5,309 bases of DNA from Sedimentisphaerales bacterium (GTDB lineage Bacteria; Planctomycetota; Phycisphaerae; Sedimentisphaerales; SM23-30). Location of the stretch: positions 1 to 5,309 of the forward strand of contig DAOVXR010000138.1 of the NCBI GenBank assembly GCA_030636065.1, written 5' to 3'. Under the pieces are notes generated by a model. The model made no database searches. It worked only from the letters and a program-made list of their open reading frames with translations, and was not told the DNA's origin. Below, piece by piece: positions 1 to 4,707 of the stretch; position 1 is the stretch's first letter, and the number at the start of each line of letters is the position of its first letter. Position numbers and translations under genes: made by a program.

Positions 1-957
1 GACGATTTCAACGCCGAGTAAGGTTTCGATGGCGTCTTCCAAAGTAATAATACCGGCAGTGCCGCCGTGCTCGTCCACAACGAGAAATATGTGCTCACGG
101 CGTTTAATAAATTCGTCCATCGCAGCAGCGACGGATTTGGTGTCAGGGATGGCGTGAATGGACGAGGTGGTTTCGGCGAGGGTGAGGCGACCTTTGCCGT
201 CGGCAAGCAACTGCATAAGTTTGTAGCGGAGGACCAGGCCGATGATGTCGTCATAGTCACGGCCATAAATAGGGATGCGACTGAAACGAACAGGGTTATG
301 TTTTGCAAGGGCTTCGGCGACGGTTTGGTCCTTCTGGAAGGCGAGCATGACCCGACGGGGAGTGAGGATGTCCTTGACCCTGATATTACGCAGGCGAAGC
401 ATGTTCTGCATAATAAGGCTTTCCTGTGTATGCAGGATTCCGTCGGTCTGTCCGATCTGGACGGCGGCCATCATCTCATCGCGTGATAGTCCGGCGTGGC
501 GGCGACGCGGGGAAATCAGGCCGGAGATGAATTCGAGTAATAAGACCAAAGGCAGGAGCAGCTTGATCAGGGCCAAAACCACATACCCGGAAGCGGGAGC
601 GAGGCGGCGCCAATGTACCGCGCCGAGCGTTTTAGGGATAATCTCAGAACAGATCAGGATAGACAATGTGAGCAGGCCGGAAGCAACGGCTACGTACCCG
701 CTGCCCCATAGACTCAGTGCCTGAGCACCGACGCCGGCGGCACCGACTGTGTTGGCGACTGTATTCAATGTCAAAATGGCGGCAAGAGGTCGGTCTATGC
801 GATCCTTTAATCTTTTCAGTACGTCGCTACTGGAGGGGTGCTCCTTCTGCAGGTGGGCAATATAAGCGGGCGTAACGCTGAGGATCACCGATTCGAGCAG
901 CGAACAAAGAAATGAAACACCCAAAGCCAGTGTAAAATATATTATTAAGGCAGTCAA
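1..957 (-). CDS. CNNM/CorC-family membrane protein (DUF21 + CBS pair), C-terminus outside window
   Basis: Reading the minus strand from 957 to 1 gives 319 uninterrupted codons with no stop before the edge. The N-terminal part is a DUF21 (CNNM) membrane domain. It has hydrophobic stretches near residues 1-25, 62-80, 85-103 and 120-140, the conserved N65-T-V-A-N69 helix motif, and S104-E-I-I-P-K-T-L-G-A. A CBS pair follows: the first runs from about 194 (VKDILTPR) through RIPIYG at 227; the second runs from about 267 to the edge and contains VVDEHGGTAGIITLED (D295). Family members are inner-membrane proteins linked to Mg2+/Co2+ transport or efflux, with the CBS pair sensing nucleotide; the true substrate here is not known. 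The start is taken as TTG at 957: the frame has an upstream stop at 976-978, no ATG or GTG precedes the first membrane segment, and AGG sits 9 nt upstream. Whether a CorC/HlyC C-terminal domain follows cannot be seen. Confidence 0.92.
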   Translation of the reverse strand, partial: MTALIIYFTLALGVSFLCSLLESVILSVTPAYIAHLQKEHPSSSDVLKRLKDRIDRPLAAILTLNTVANTVGAAGVGAQALSLWGSGYVAVASGLLTLSILICSEIIPKTLGAVHWRRLAPASGYVVLALIKLLLPLVLLLEFISGLISPRRRHAGLSRDEMMAAVQIGQTDGILHTQESLIMQNMLRLRNIRVKDILTPRRVMLAFQKDQTVAEALAKHNPVRFSRIPIYGRDYDDIIGLVLRYKLMQLLADGKGRLTLAETTSSIHAIPDTKSVAAAMDEFIKRREHIFLVVDEHGGTAGIITLEDAIETLLGVEIV

Positions 958-960
958 TAA

Positions 961-980
961 ATTATACCTGTTAGATTATA
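961..980 (-). promoter_or_regulatory. candidate -10 region(s) upstream of the CNNM-type gene
   Basis: On the minus strand a perfect TATAAT lies at 980-975 and a second at 966-961, just before the TTG start at 957. The upstream copy would place the transcript start about 10 nt before the start codon; the downstream copy would give an essentially leaderless message. No good TTGACA-like -35 box is present at 16-18 nt from either, so the call rests on the -10 matches in an AT-rich stretch. Confidence 0.3.
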
Positions 981-1007
981 CAAGAGCACCTCTGGGAAAT
1001 ACAGAAA

Positions 1008-1063
1008 GGTGGCACCCAACTGTCGAACCATCCACCTCAAAGACTCGGTGGCTGCCACCCAAC
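1008..1063. repeat. imperfect direct repeat ending ACCCAAC with internal inverted repeats
   Basis: GGTGGCACCCAAC (1008-1020) recurs at 1047-1063 as GGTGGCTGCCACCCAAC. The two are identical except that the second has four extra bases (TGCC), which make it self-complementary (GGTGGC-T-GCCACC). In addition CCACC at 1032-1036 can pair with GGTGG at 1047-1051. This lies in the 170-bp spacer between the HEAT-protein gene and the CNNM-type gene. No coding potential is seen in it. It looks like intergenic repeat DNA, but only these two copies are visible. Confidence 0.5.
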
Positions 1064-1078
1064 ACCGGGCAAGCAGAT

Positions 1079-1106
1079 GGCGGGCACGGCCCGCCCTACT
1101 TAAGAA
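1079..1106. repeat. REP-like hairpin plus CTACTTAAGAA, copy A
   Basis: A perfect 7-bp inverted repeat, GGCGGGC (1079-1085) and GCCCGCC (1089-1095) with a 3-nt ACG loop, is followed directly by CTACTTAAGAA (1096-1106). The same arrangement, a GC-rich hairpin with an ACA loop and then exactly CTACTTAAGAA, recurs at 2356-2382 in the same orientation. The repeated design suggests a small interspersed palindromic repeat; a role in mRNA ends or nucleoid structure is only inference. Confidence 0.5.
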
Positions 1107-1109
1107 CCC

Positions 1110-1124
1110 CCGACATAAAGTCGG
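1110..1124. repeat. short hairpin just beyond the HEAT-protein stop codon
   Basis: CCGAC (1110-1114) and GTCGG (1120-1124) form a 5-bp stem around ATAAA. It starts 3 nt past the TAG stop (1128-1130) of the minus-strand HEAT-protein gene and would be transcribed right after it, followed on that strand by a short T-containing stretch (GGGTTCTT). It may help to end or protect that transcript, but it lacks the run of U expected of a standard intrinsic terminator. Confidence 0.4.
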
Positions 1125-1127
1125 AGG

Positions 1128-2201
1128 CTAAGACCCCTGCTTAACAGCAGGGGCTGGTACAGTATTTTTAGAGGTTGGCTTCAATAAATTATTGGAATCT
1201 GTTCCGGCAGCCTTGAGATAGTCGATGACTGCGCGGGCGGCGGCGATCCGGATATATTTATTCCGGGCAGTATTAGCCATCAGGTTATAGAGCAATCGGA
1301 TGTCTTTATCAGTGCCGACGCTTCCGAGCGCCAAAACGGCAAGGCCGCGGACACGCATGGTGGCCATGCTGTCGCCGTCGGGGTCCTTATACTTCAGTGT
1401 GCGGCGGACGAGGCGAACCTGTTTTTTCTCGGCAAGTGTTCCCAACGCCCTGATAGCGGAAAGTTTGACTTCAATTTGTGGGTCCTCGGCAAGCACGGTC
1501 ATTTGCGCGAAGACGTCCCGGCCGCCAATATGTCTGAGGCCGATGATGGATAGTAACTTGTCGTCGGCATACAGGCTGCCGGCAAAAACCAGTAGCTTTT
1601 TAAGTATTTTCCGGTCTCCCAATCGAGCCAATGCCTCGGCGGCCTGTAACTGTACCGCCGGCGACTGATCGGGCTGGGTGAGTACGCGCCATAGTTTGGC
1701 ACGGCTGTCCTTACGAATAGCGGTACGACCAAGTTTGCCTATCAGCATACAAGCCTGTCCGGCAAGTTTGGCGTCTCGGCTGAAAAGGATTTTGTCGTAC
1801 CAATTCGCGAAATGCCGATCACCAAGTTTTTCGAGGGCATATCCGGCAGCAAGCTGCACAGAAGGGTTCGGGTCCCGTACCAACTGCTGTAGTCTGTCGC
1901 GTGAGGAGCGGTCTTTGTCTTTAATGTCGCCGATAGCGACAGAAGCGGCAAAACGAACAGCGGGGATCGGATCGTTCAGACTATCGCGAATCGCCGGTAC
2001 GACATTACAGTCCGGCAGTAAGGCCAGCGATTCCAACGTATGAACCCGCAGGAGAGGATCGTCATCGGCGAGCATCGTCAGAAGCACCCGGCAAGTACGC
2101 TGTTGTAATTTCCCGGTCGAAATTCTGCCGGTGGACAGGCTGTTGCAACCGGGGACAATTAAAACAAATAATAATATTGCTAAAGTAATTTTTCGGGCCA
2201 T
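1128..2201 (-). CDS. HEAT-repeat lipoprotein
   Basis: This 357-residue protein begins with a lipoprotein signal: MARK, a hydrophobic stretch at 5-16, and the lipobox V16-P-G-C19, so mature Cys19 is expected to be lipid-modified. Asn at +2 gives no inner-membrane retention Asp, but sorting rules may differ in this organism. Residues about 36-331 are tandem pairs of amphipathic helices of the HEAT/PBS type, with recurring patterns such as DPNPSVQLAAGYALEKLGD, SPAVQLQAAEALARLGD and IEVKLSAIRALGTLAEKK; I count roughly eight units. Residues 332-357 are a low-complexity tail. HEAT repeats are protein-binding solenoids, and no catalytic motif is seen, so an envelope scaffold role is the likely guess. 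The ATG at 2201 gives a complete signal peptide; only a weak AGAAGA-like sequence precedes it. The 13-bp arm of the 2216-2397 element ends 14 bp upstream of the start codon. Confidence 0.88.
   Translation of the reverse strand: MARKITLAILLFVLIVPGCNSLSTGRISTGKLQQRTCRVLLTMLADDDPLLRVHTLESLALLPDCNVVPAIRDSLNDPIPAVRFAASVAIGDIKDKDRSSRDRLQQLVRDPNPSVQLAAGYALEKLGDRHFANWYDKILFSRDAKLAGQACMLIGKLGRTAIRKDSRAKLWRVLTQPDQSPAVQLQAAEALARLGDRKILKKLLVFAGSLYADDKLLSIIGLRHIGGRDVFAQMTVLAEDPQIEVKLSAIRALGTLAEKKQVRLVRRTLKYKDPDGDSMATMRVRGLAVLALGSVGTDKDIRLLYNLMANTARNKYIRIAAARAVIDYLKAAGTDSNNLLKPTSKNTVPAPAVKQGS
1134..1153. repeat. 8-bp perfect palindrome forming the last codons of the HEAT-protein gene
   Basis: CCCCTGCT (1134-1141) and AGCAGGGG (1146-1153) form a perfect 8-bp stem with a TAAC loop. 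It lies within the coding sequence and supplies the codons for roughly residues 351-356 (P-A-V-K-Q-G), directly before the final Ser and the stop. With the hairpin at 1110-1124 it makes a double stem at the 3' end of the minus-strand message. It may act in termination or RNA protection; there is no U tract. Confidence 0.5.
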
Positions 2202-2253
2202 GATGATTGTCTTCTGTAACCGTTCACGCTTTTTATCCGCCTGCGTCGGACTT

Positions 2254-2279
2254 TATTTCGCCCTTTCAGGGCTTAAAAA
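2254..2279. repeat. GCCCTTTCAGGGC hairpin repeat, copy 1
   Basis: The core GCCCTTTCAGGGC at 2260-2272 is a 5-bp stem (GCCCT/AGGGC) with a TTC loop. The 26 nt from 2254 to 2279 match those at 2322-2347 at 23 positions, so the similarity extends beyond the palindrome into the TATTT before it and the TAA-rich run after it. Copies are 68 bp apart, both inside the 182-bp inverted-repeat-bounded element. Confidence 0.65.
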
Positions 2280-2296
2280 GTTTGTTTGCCTTGTTA

Positions 2297-2315
2297 CCCA
2301 GGGCGTTGGCCTGGG
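2297..2315. repeat. CCCAGG/CCTGGG hairpin between the two GCCCTTTCAGGGC copies
   Basis: CCCAGG (2297-2302) pairs with CCTGGG (2310-2315). The loop side continues with one G-G mismatch and one further C-G pair, as if a longer perfect palindrome had taken a single substitution. It is evenly placed between the two hairpin copies of the 182-bp element. Confidence 0.5.
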
Positions 2316-2321
2316 CTAGTC

Positions 2322-2347
2322 TATTTTGCCCTTTCAGGGCGTAAGAA
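2322..2347. repeat. GCCCTTTCAGGGC hairpin repeat, copy 2
   Basis: This is the second copy of the 13-nt palindrome (core 2328-2340), with the same TATTT lead and a TAA-containing purine-rich tail. It differs from copy 1 at three of 26 positions, all outside the paired core. Confidence 0.65.
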
Positions 2348-2355
2348 AACCGCGT

Positions 2356-2382
2356 GGGCCACAGGTCCGGGCTACTTAAGAA
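2356..2382. repeat. REP-like hairpin plus CTACTTAAGAA, copy B
   Basis: GGGCC (2356-2360) pairs with GGTCC (2364-2368) across an ACA loop, with one G-T wobble. After a few bases comes CTACTTAAGAA (2372-2382), identical to the 11-mer following the hairpin at 1079-1095. The motif ends 2 nt before the right arm of the 182-bp element. Confidence 0.5.
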
Positions 2383-2457
2383 TCCGTGAACGGTTACGAT
2401 ATTCTTAATGGTATGGGAGAGCTTGTCAACACTTAAAGGCCAATCTGTGTTTTATGA

Positions 2458-2486
2458 TTCAAAATCCCCTGAGAATAAGGTAGAAT
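2458..2486 (+). promoter_or_regulatory. candidate sigma-70-type promoter for purD
   Basis: TTCAAA (2458-2463, four of six to TTGACA) is separated by 17 nt from TAGAAT (2481-2486, five of six to TATAAT). The predicted start near 2493 would leave a leader of about 22 nt holding the purD ribosome binding site. Such a short leader leaves no room for a purine riboswitch. The call is from consensus match only. Confidence 0.4.
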
Positions 2487-2503
2487 CCACCAAACAAAAC
2501 AAC

Positions 2504-2509
2504 AGGAGG
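2504..2509 (+). promoter_or_regulatory. purD ribosome binding site
   Basis: AGGAGG lies 5 nt before the ATG at 2515. It is the only strong Shine-Dalgarno sequence in the window and fixes the purD start. Confidence 0.85.
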
Positions 2510-2514
2510 CTGTT

Positions 2515-3783
2515 ATGAAGGTTTTATTAGTCGGTGGTGGCGGACGCGAGCATACGCTTGCATGGAAATTGTCTAAGTCCAAACAGTTAAAGCAGTTATA
2601 TATTGCACCGGGTAATCCCGGGACTGCCCGGTTTGGCAGCAATATAAAAATCAAGGACACCGACATAGTCGGTCTGGTCAAATTTGCCCAGGAAAAGAAA
2701 ATCGATCTTGTGGTTGTTGGGCCGGAGGACCCGTTGGCAGGTGGGTTAGTCGATGCGTTAAATGCTGTCGGCATAAAGGCGTTCGGTCCTACCGCCGCCG
2801 CCGCGGCCATCGAGGCAGACAAGGCGTTCGCCAAAAAGATAATGCACTCAAGTTCTATACCCGCCGCCGAGGGCCGTACCTTCGATAATTTCGAGGACGC
2901 CAGAACCTACATAGCTTCTCGTGACGGCGCCGTGGTCGTCAAGGCCACCGGCCTGGCCAAGGGTAAAGGCGTATTTGTCTGTGATGAGCCGTCCGATGGG
3001 ATTCTCGCAGCGGAAAAAATCATGGTTGATCGAATCTTCGGCGATGCCGGCAACTACGTGCTGGTCGAGGAAAAACTGCTCGGCCAGGAAGCGTCGATTC
3101 TCGCGTTTGTCGATGGGCACAATATTTATGTTATGGAGTCGGCACAAGACCATAAGCCAATCGGCGACGGCGATACAGGACCGAATACCGGCGGAATGGG
3201 TGCCTATAGTCCCGCGCCAATCGTTACAGAAAAGCTGATAAGCCAGATAGAACGGGAAATATTAGTGCCGTTGGTGGATGGTATGAACCGTAACGGTACG
3301 CCGTATAAAGGTGTGCTATATGCGGGAGTTATGTTGACGGCCGGCGGGCCGAAAGTATTAGAGTTCAACGCCCGGTTCGGCGACCCGGAAACACAGCCGA
3401 TCCTTATGAGAATGAAAGGCGATCTGCTGGAGATTATGACGGCAGTATGCGACGGAACCCTGGACAAAGTCGATCTGTCGTGGGACCCGCGTCCGGCGGT
3501 ATGTGTGGTGATGGCGTCCGGCGGCTATCCGGGCGACTACGAAAAAGGGAAAGTTATAACAGGGATCAAAGACGCTGAAAAAAATCCGGATGTTAAAGTC
3601 TTTCAGGCAGGCACAAAAACGCAGGACGATAAATTAGTTACCAACGGCGGACGAGTGTTAGGTGTAACCGCGTTGGGCGCGAATATCTCCGAAGCGCAAA
3701 ACAGGGCATATCAAGCAGTCAAAATGATCGATTTCGAGGGCGCGTATTGTCGCAAAGATATTGCCGGGAAAGCGTTGAAATGA
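2515..3783 (+). CDS. purD: phosphoribosylamine--glycine ligase (GAR synthetase)
   Basis: PurD joins glycine to 5-phosphoribosylamine using ATP, giving glycinamide ribonucleotide, the second committed step of de novo purine synthesis in the cytosol. The 422-residue length is normal for a bacterial monofunctional enzyme. Visible family landmarks are the N-terminal G-G-G-G-R-E-H (7-13), V-G-P-E-D-P-L (68-74), the ATP-grasp segment with K-A-T-G-L-A-K-G-K-G (143-152), Q-E-A-S-I (191-195), D-G-D-T-G-P-N-T-G-G-M-G-A-Y-S-P (218-233), the metal-binding E283-F-N, the signature R287-F-G-D-P-E-T-Q, and the C-terminal domain with G-R-V-L-G-V (379-384) and Y-C-R-K-D-I (411-416). No key residue appears missing. 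The gene is not next to other pur genes here; the upstream neighbour is divergent and the downstream sigma gene is 192 bp away, so it is probably transcribed alone. Confidence 0.98.
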   Translation: MKVLLVGGGGREHTLAWKLSKSKQLKQLYIAPGNPGTARFGSNIKIKDTDIVGLVKFAQEKKIDLVVVGPEDPLAGGLVDALNAVGIKAFGPTAAAAAIEADKAFAKKIMHSSSIPAAEGRTFDNFEDARTYIASRDGAVVVKATGLAKGKGVFVCDEPSDGILAAEKIMVDRIFGDAGNYVLVEEKLLGQEASILAFVDGHNIYVMESAQDHKPIGDGDTGPNTGGMGAYSPAPIVTEKLISQIEREILVPLVDGMNRNGTPYKGVLYAGVMLTAGGPKVLEFNARFGDPETQPILMRMKGDLLEIMTAVCDGTLDKVDLSWDPRPAVCVVMASGGYPGDYEKGKVITGIKDAEKNPDVKVFQAGTKTQDDKLVTNGGRVLGVTALGANISEAQNRAYQAVKMIDFEGAYCRKDIAGKALK

Positions 3784-3874
3784 TAAGAGAGTGGAGAGTG
3801 GTGGGTGGTGAGTGGTGAGAAAGAGAGAAGAAAAAAAGAATCCAGAATCCAGAATTGAGAAGAAGAAAAACAGA
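3784..3874. repeat. purine-rich tract with 7-nt periodicity
   Basis: Immediately after the purD stop the plus strand has no C from 3781 to 3841. It can be cut into 13 successive 7-mers: four GTGG-type units (3791-3818, including GTGGTGA twice in a row), then A/G-rich units, then ATCCAGA twice (3840-3853) followed by ATTGAGA. This points to degenerate heptanucleotide tandem repeats. The clustered GG pairs at 3793-3815 could also form a weak two-layer G-quadruplex. No intrinsic terminator for purD is visible here, and no gene. Confidence 0.55.
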
Positions 3875-3975
3875 AGAAACAGAACACGGATGCTCATCCC
3901 AGGCAAAAATACCATATTAAACATCATTTTCCGCAATATTTTATCCCATCCTGCGTTATACATACTGAACCTATT

Positions 3976-4536
3976 ATGAAGACTGACCCAATGGTCCAGA
4001 TAATAAAACGCTGTCAAAATGGCGACCCGGACGCCTTCGCCTCGCTGTTAAGTGAGTTCGGCCCGAAGCTGCGCAGCTATTTCTTGCGCACCCTTGCCTC
4101 GGCCGATGACGCTGATGATATGCTGCAGGAATTGTTTCTGAAGCTGTTGACTGTGATTAAGCGGTATAAGCACCAGGGTCGGTTCGAGAGTTGGCTTTTT
4201 TGCATAGCCGCGAATCTCGTCAGAGACCGCTATCGAACACGTCAGCGGCGGATTAAAACAGTCTCGCTTTCAGCCGGCGACTTTACCGACGACTCTCAGG
4301 CTGCCGTGGTTTCCGGAGAGCCGAACCCACATCGGCGAATAGAAACGGCTGAACAACTCGATCAACTGCAACATGCCCTGGAAGAATTATCGCAGTCGGA
4401 CCGTGAAATCATACTGCTTCGTCATTATGGCGGCCTGAGCTTCAAGGAGCTTGCCGAACATTTTCAGATTCCAGTGGGTACGGCCCTTGCGCGGGTCCAT
4501 CGCGGTATGAAAAAATTGAACAAGCTTTTAACGTAA
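3976..4536 (+). CDS. ECF-like RNA polymerase sigma factor (sigma-70 family)
   Basis: This 186-residue protein has only the two sigma domains typical of group 4 factors. Region 2 spans about 18-88: D-A-D-D-M-L-Q-E-L-F-L-K (45-56) corresponds to 2.1-2.2, and F70-E-S-W-L-F-C-I-A-A-N plus the basic D-R-Y-R-T-R-Q-R-R to 2.3-2.4, which contacts core enzyme and the -10 element. After a linker of about 35 residues, region 4 spans about 132-184, with a helix-turn-helix in L-S-F-K-E-L-A-E-H-F-Q-I-P-V-G-T-A (154-170), expected to read the -35 element. It would redirect RNA polymerase to a small regulon. No zinc-finger anti-sigma gene follows within the window; the next material is an inverted-repeat region and a decayed transposase. 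Neither ATG at 3976 nor the in-frame ATG at 3991 has a clear Shine-Dalgarno sequence, so the start is uncertain by five codons. Confidence 0.93.
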   Translation: MKTDPMVQIIKRCQNGDPDAFASLLSEFGPKLRSYFLRTLASADDADDMLQELFLKLLTVIKRYKHQGRFESWLFCIAANLVRDRYRTRQRRIKTVSLSAGDFTDDSQAAVVSGEPNPHRRIETAEQLDQLQHALEELSQSDREIILLRHYGGLSFKELAEHFQIPVGTALARVHRGMKKLNKLLT

Positions 4537-4563
4537 AACCAGTAGAGTGCCGATGAGATCGCA

Positions 4564-4600
4564 CCATTTGATTTAGCCCCAGCATCAAGTTGCCAAATGG
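4564..4600. repeat. CCATTTG/CAAATGG inverted repeat after the sigma gene
   Basis: CCATTTG (4564-4570) is the exact reverse complement of CAAATGG (4594-4600), with a 23-nt loop. It starts 27 bp past the sigma-factor stop. It could be a transcript-end stem, but it has no T run after it. The surrounding spacer (4537-4606) shows no gene. Confidence 0.35.
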
Positions 4601-4606
4601 GTTGAG

Positions 4607-4678
4607 GCAGAACGATTAAGCTCACCTGCCACTATGGAGCGCAGCGGAATAGCGGTCAGGTGAAACTCCTTGTTGGGT
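4607..4678. other. attC-like site (integron cassette recombination site), candidate
   Basis: A 72-bp segment starts with GCAGAAC (4607-4613) and ends with GTTGGGT (4672-4678). The right end fits the attC core consensus GTTRRRY exactly; the left fits RYYYAAC at five of seven positions, keeping the invariant AAC. Inside, TCACCTG (4622-4628) pairs with CAGGTGA (4657-4663). An unpaired stretch of 8 nt lies on each side between the outer boxes and this stem, as between the R and L boxes of attC. Beyond the stem, CC pairs with GG past one unpaired T (4656), and CTAT (4632-4635) pairs with ATAG (4649-4652), so an extrahelical base is present too. Family knowledge supports this layout; the identity is inferred. 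No integrase gene is in the window, and it could instead be a generic hairpin at an IS edge. Confidence 0.45.
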
Positions 4679-4707
4679 GAAAGGTTCTCTCCGTCTTTTG
4701 ATATAGG

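Larger units (their letters stand above)
2216..2397. mobile_element. 182-bp element bounded by 13-bp perfect inverted repeats (MITE-like or structured RNA)
   Basis: GTAACCGTTCACG at 2216-2228 is matched exactly by its reverse complement at 2385-2397, with pairing lost immediately outside and inside. Between the arms are at least four hairpins: 2260-2272, 2297-2315, 2328-2340 and 2356-2368; a weaker one (TCCG/CGGA) lies at 2236-2250. No convincing gene is present. Non-coding DNA with exact terminal inverted repeats suggests a miniature transposable element; equally, as RNA the arms would close a multi-branched structure. The GTAA ends resemble those I recall for IS66-family elements, but the flanking 8-mers (2208-2215 and 2398-2405) agree at only 5 of 8 positions, so no target duplication is demonstrated. 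It fills most of the divergent spacer between the HEAT gene and purD. Confidence 0.55.

Noticed and set aside
67..724. Two plus-strand open frames at the left edge
   Set aside because: They are antisense to the clear DUF21/CBS coding frame, resemble no known family, and lack ribosome binding sites.
1008..1153. Possible CRISPR array from repeated GC-rich palindromes
   Set aside because: The units differ in sequence and spacing, there are no equal spacers, and no cas gene is present.
1110..1153. Standard Rho-independent terminator for the HEAT-protein gene
   Set aside because: The stems are present but neither is followed by a run of T on the transcribed strand, so they are reported only as hairpins.
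2131..2319. Small plus-strand open frame across the HEAT-gene start and the repeat element
   Set aside because: It overlaps the signal-peptide coding region antisense and then reads through palindromes; there is no ribosome binding site.
2208..2405. 8-bp target duplication flanking the 182-bp element
   Set aside because: The flanking 8-mers agree at five of eight positions only, which is too weak to claim.
2398..2503. Purine riboswitch or other regulatory RNA before purD
   Set aside because: The predicted leader is only about 22 nt, and I see no conserved three-way-junction or PurR-box-like sequence.
3658..4017. Minus-strand open frame of 119 codons over the purine tract
   Set aside because: Its Phe/Ser/Leu-rich sequence is simply the complement of the A/G-rich spacer, and it overlaps both purD and the sigma gene.
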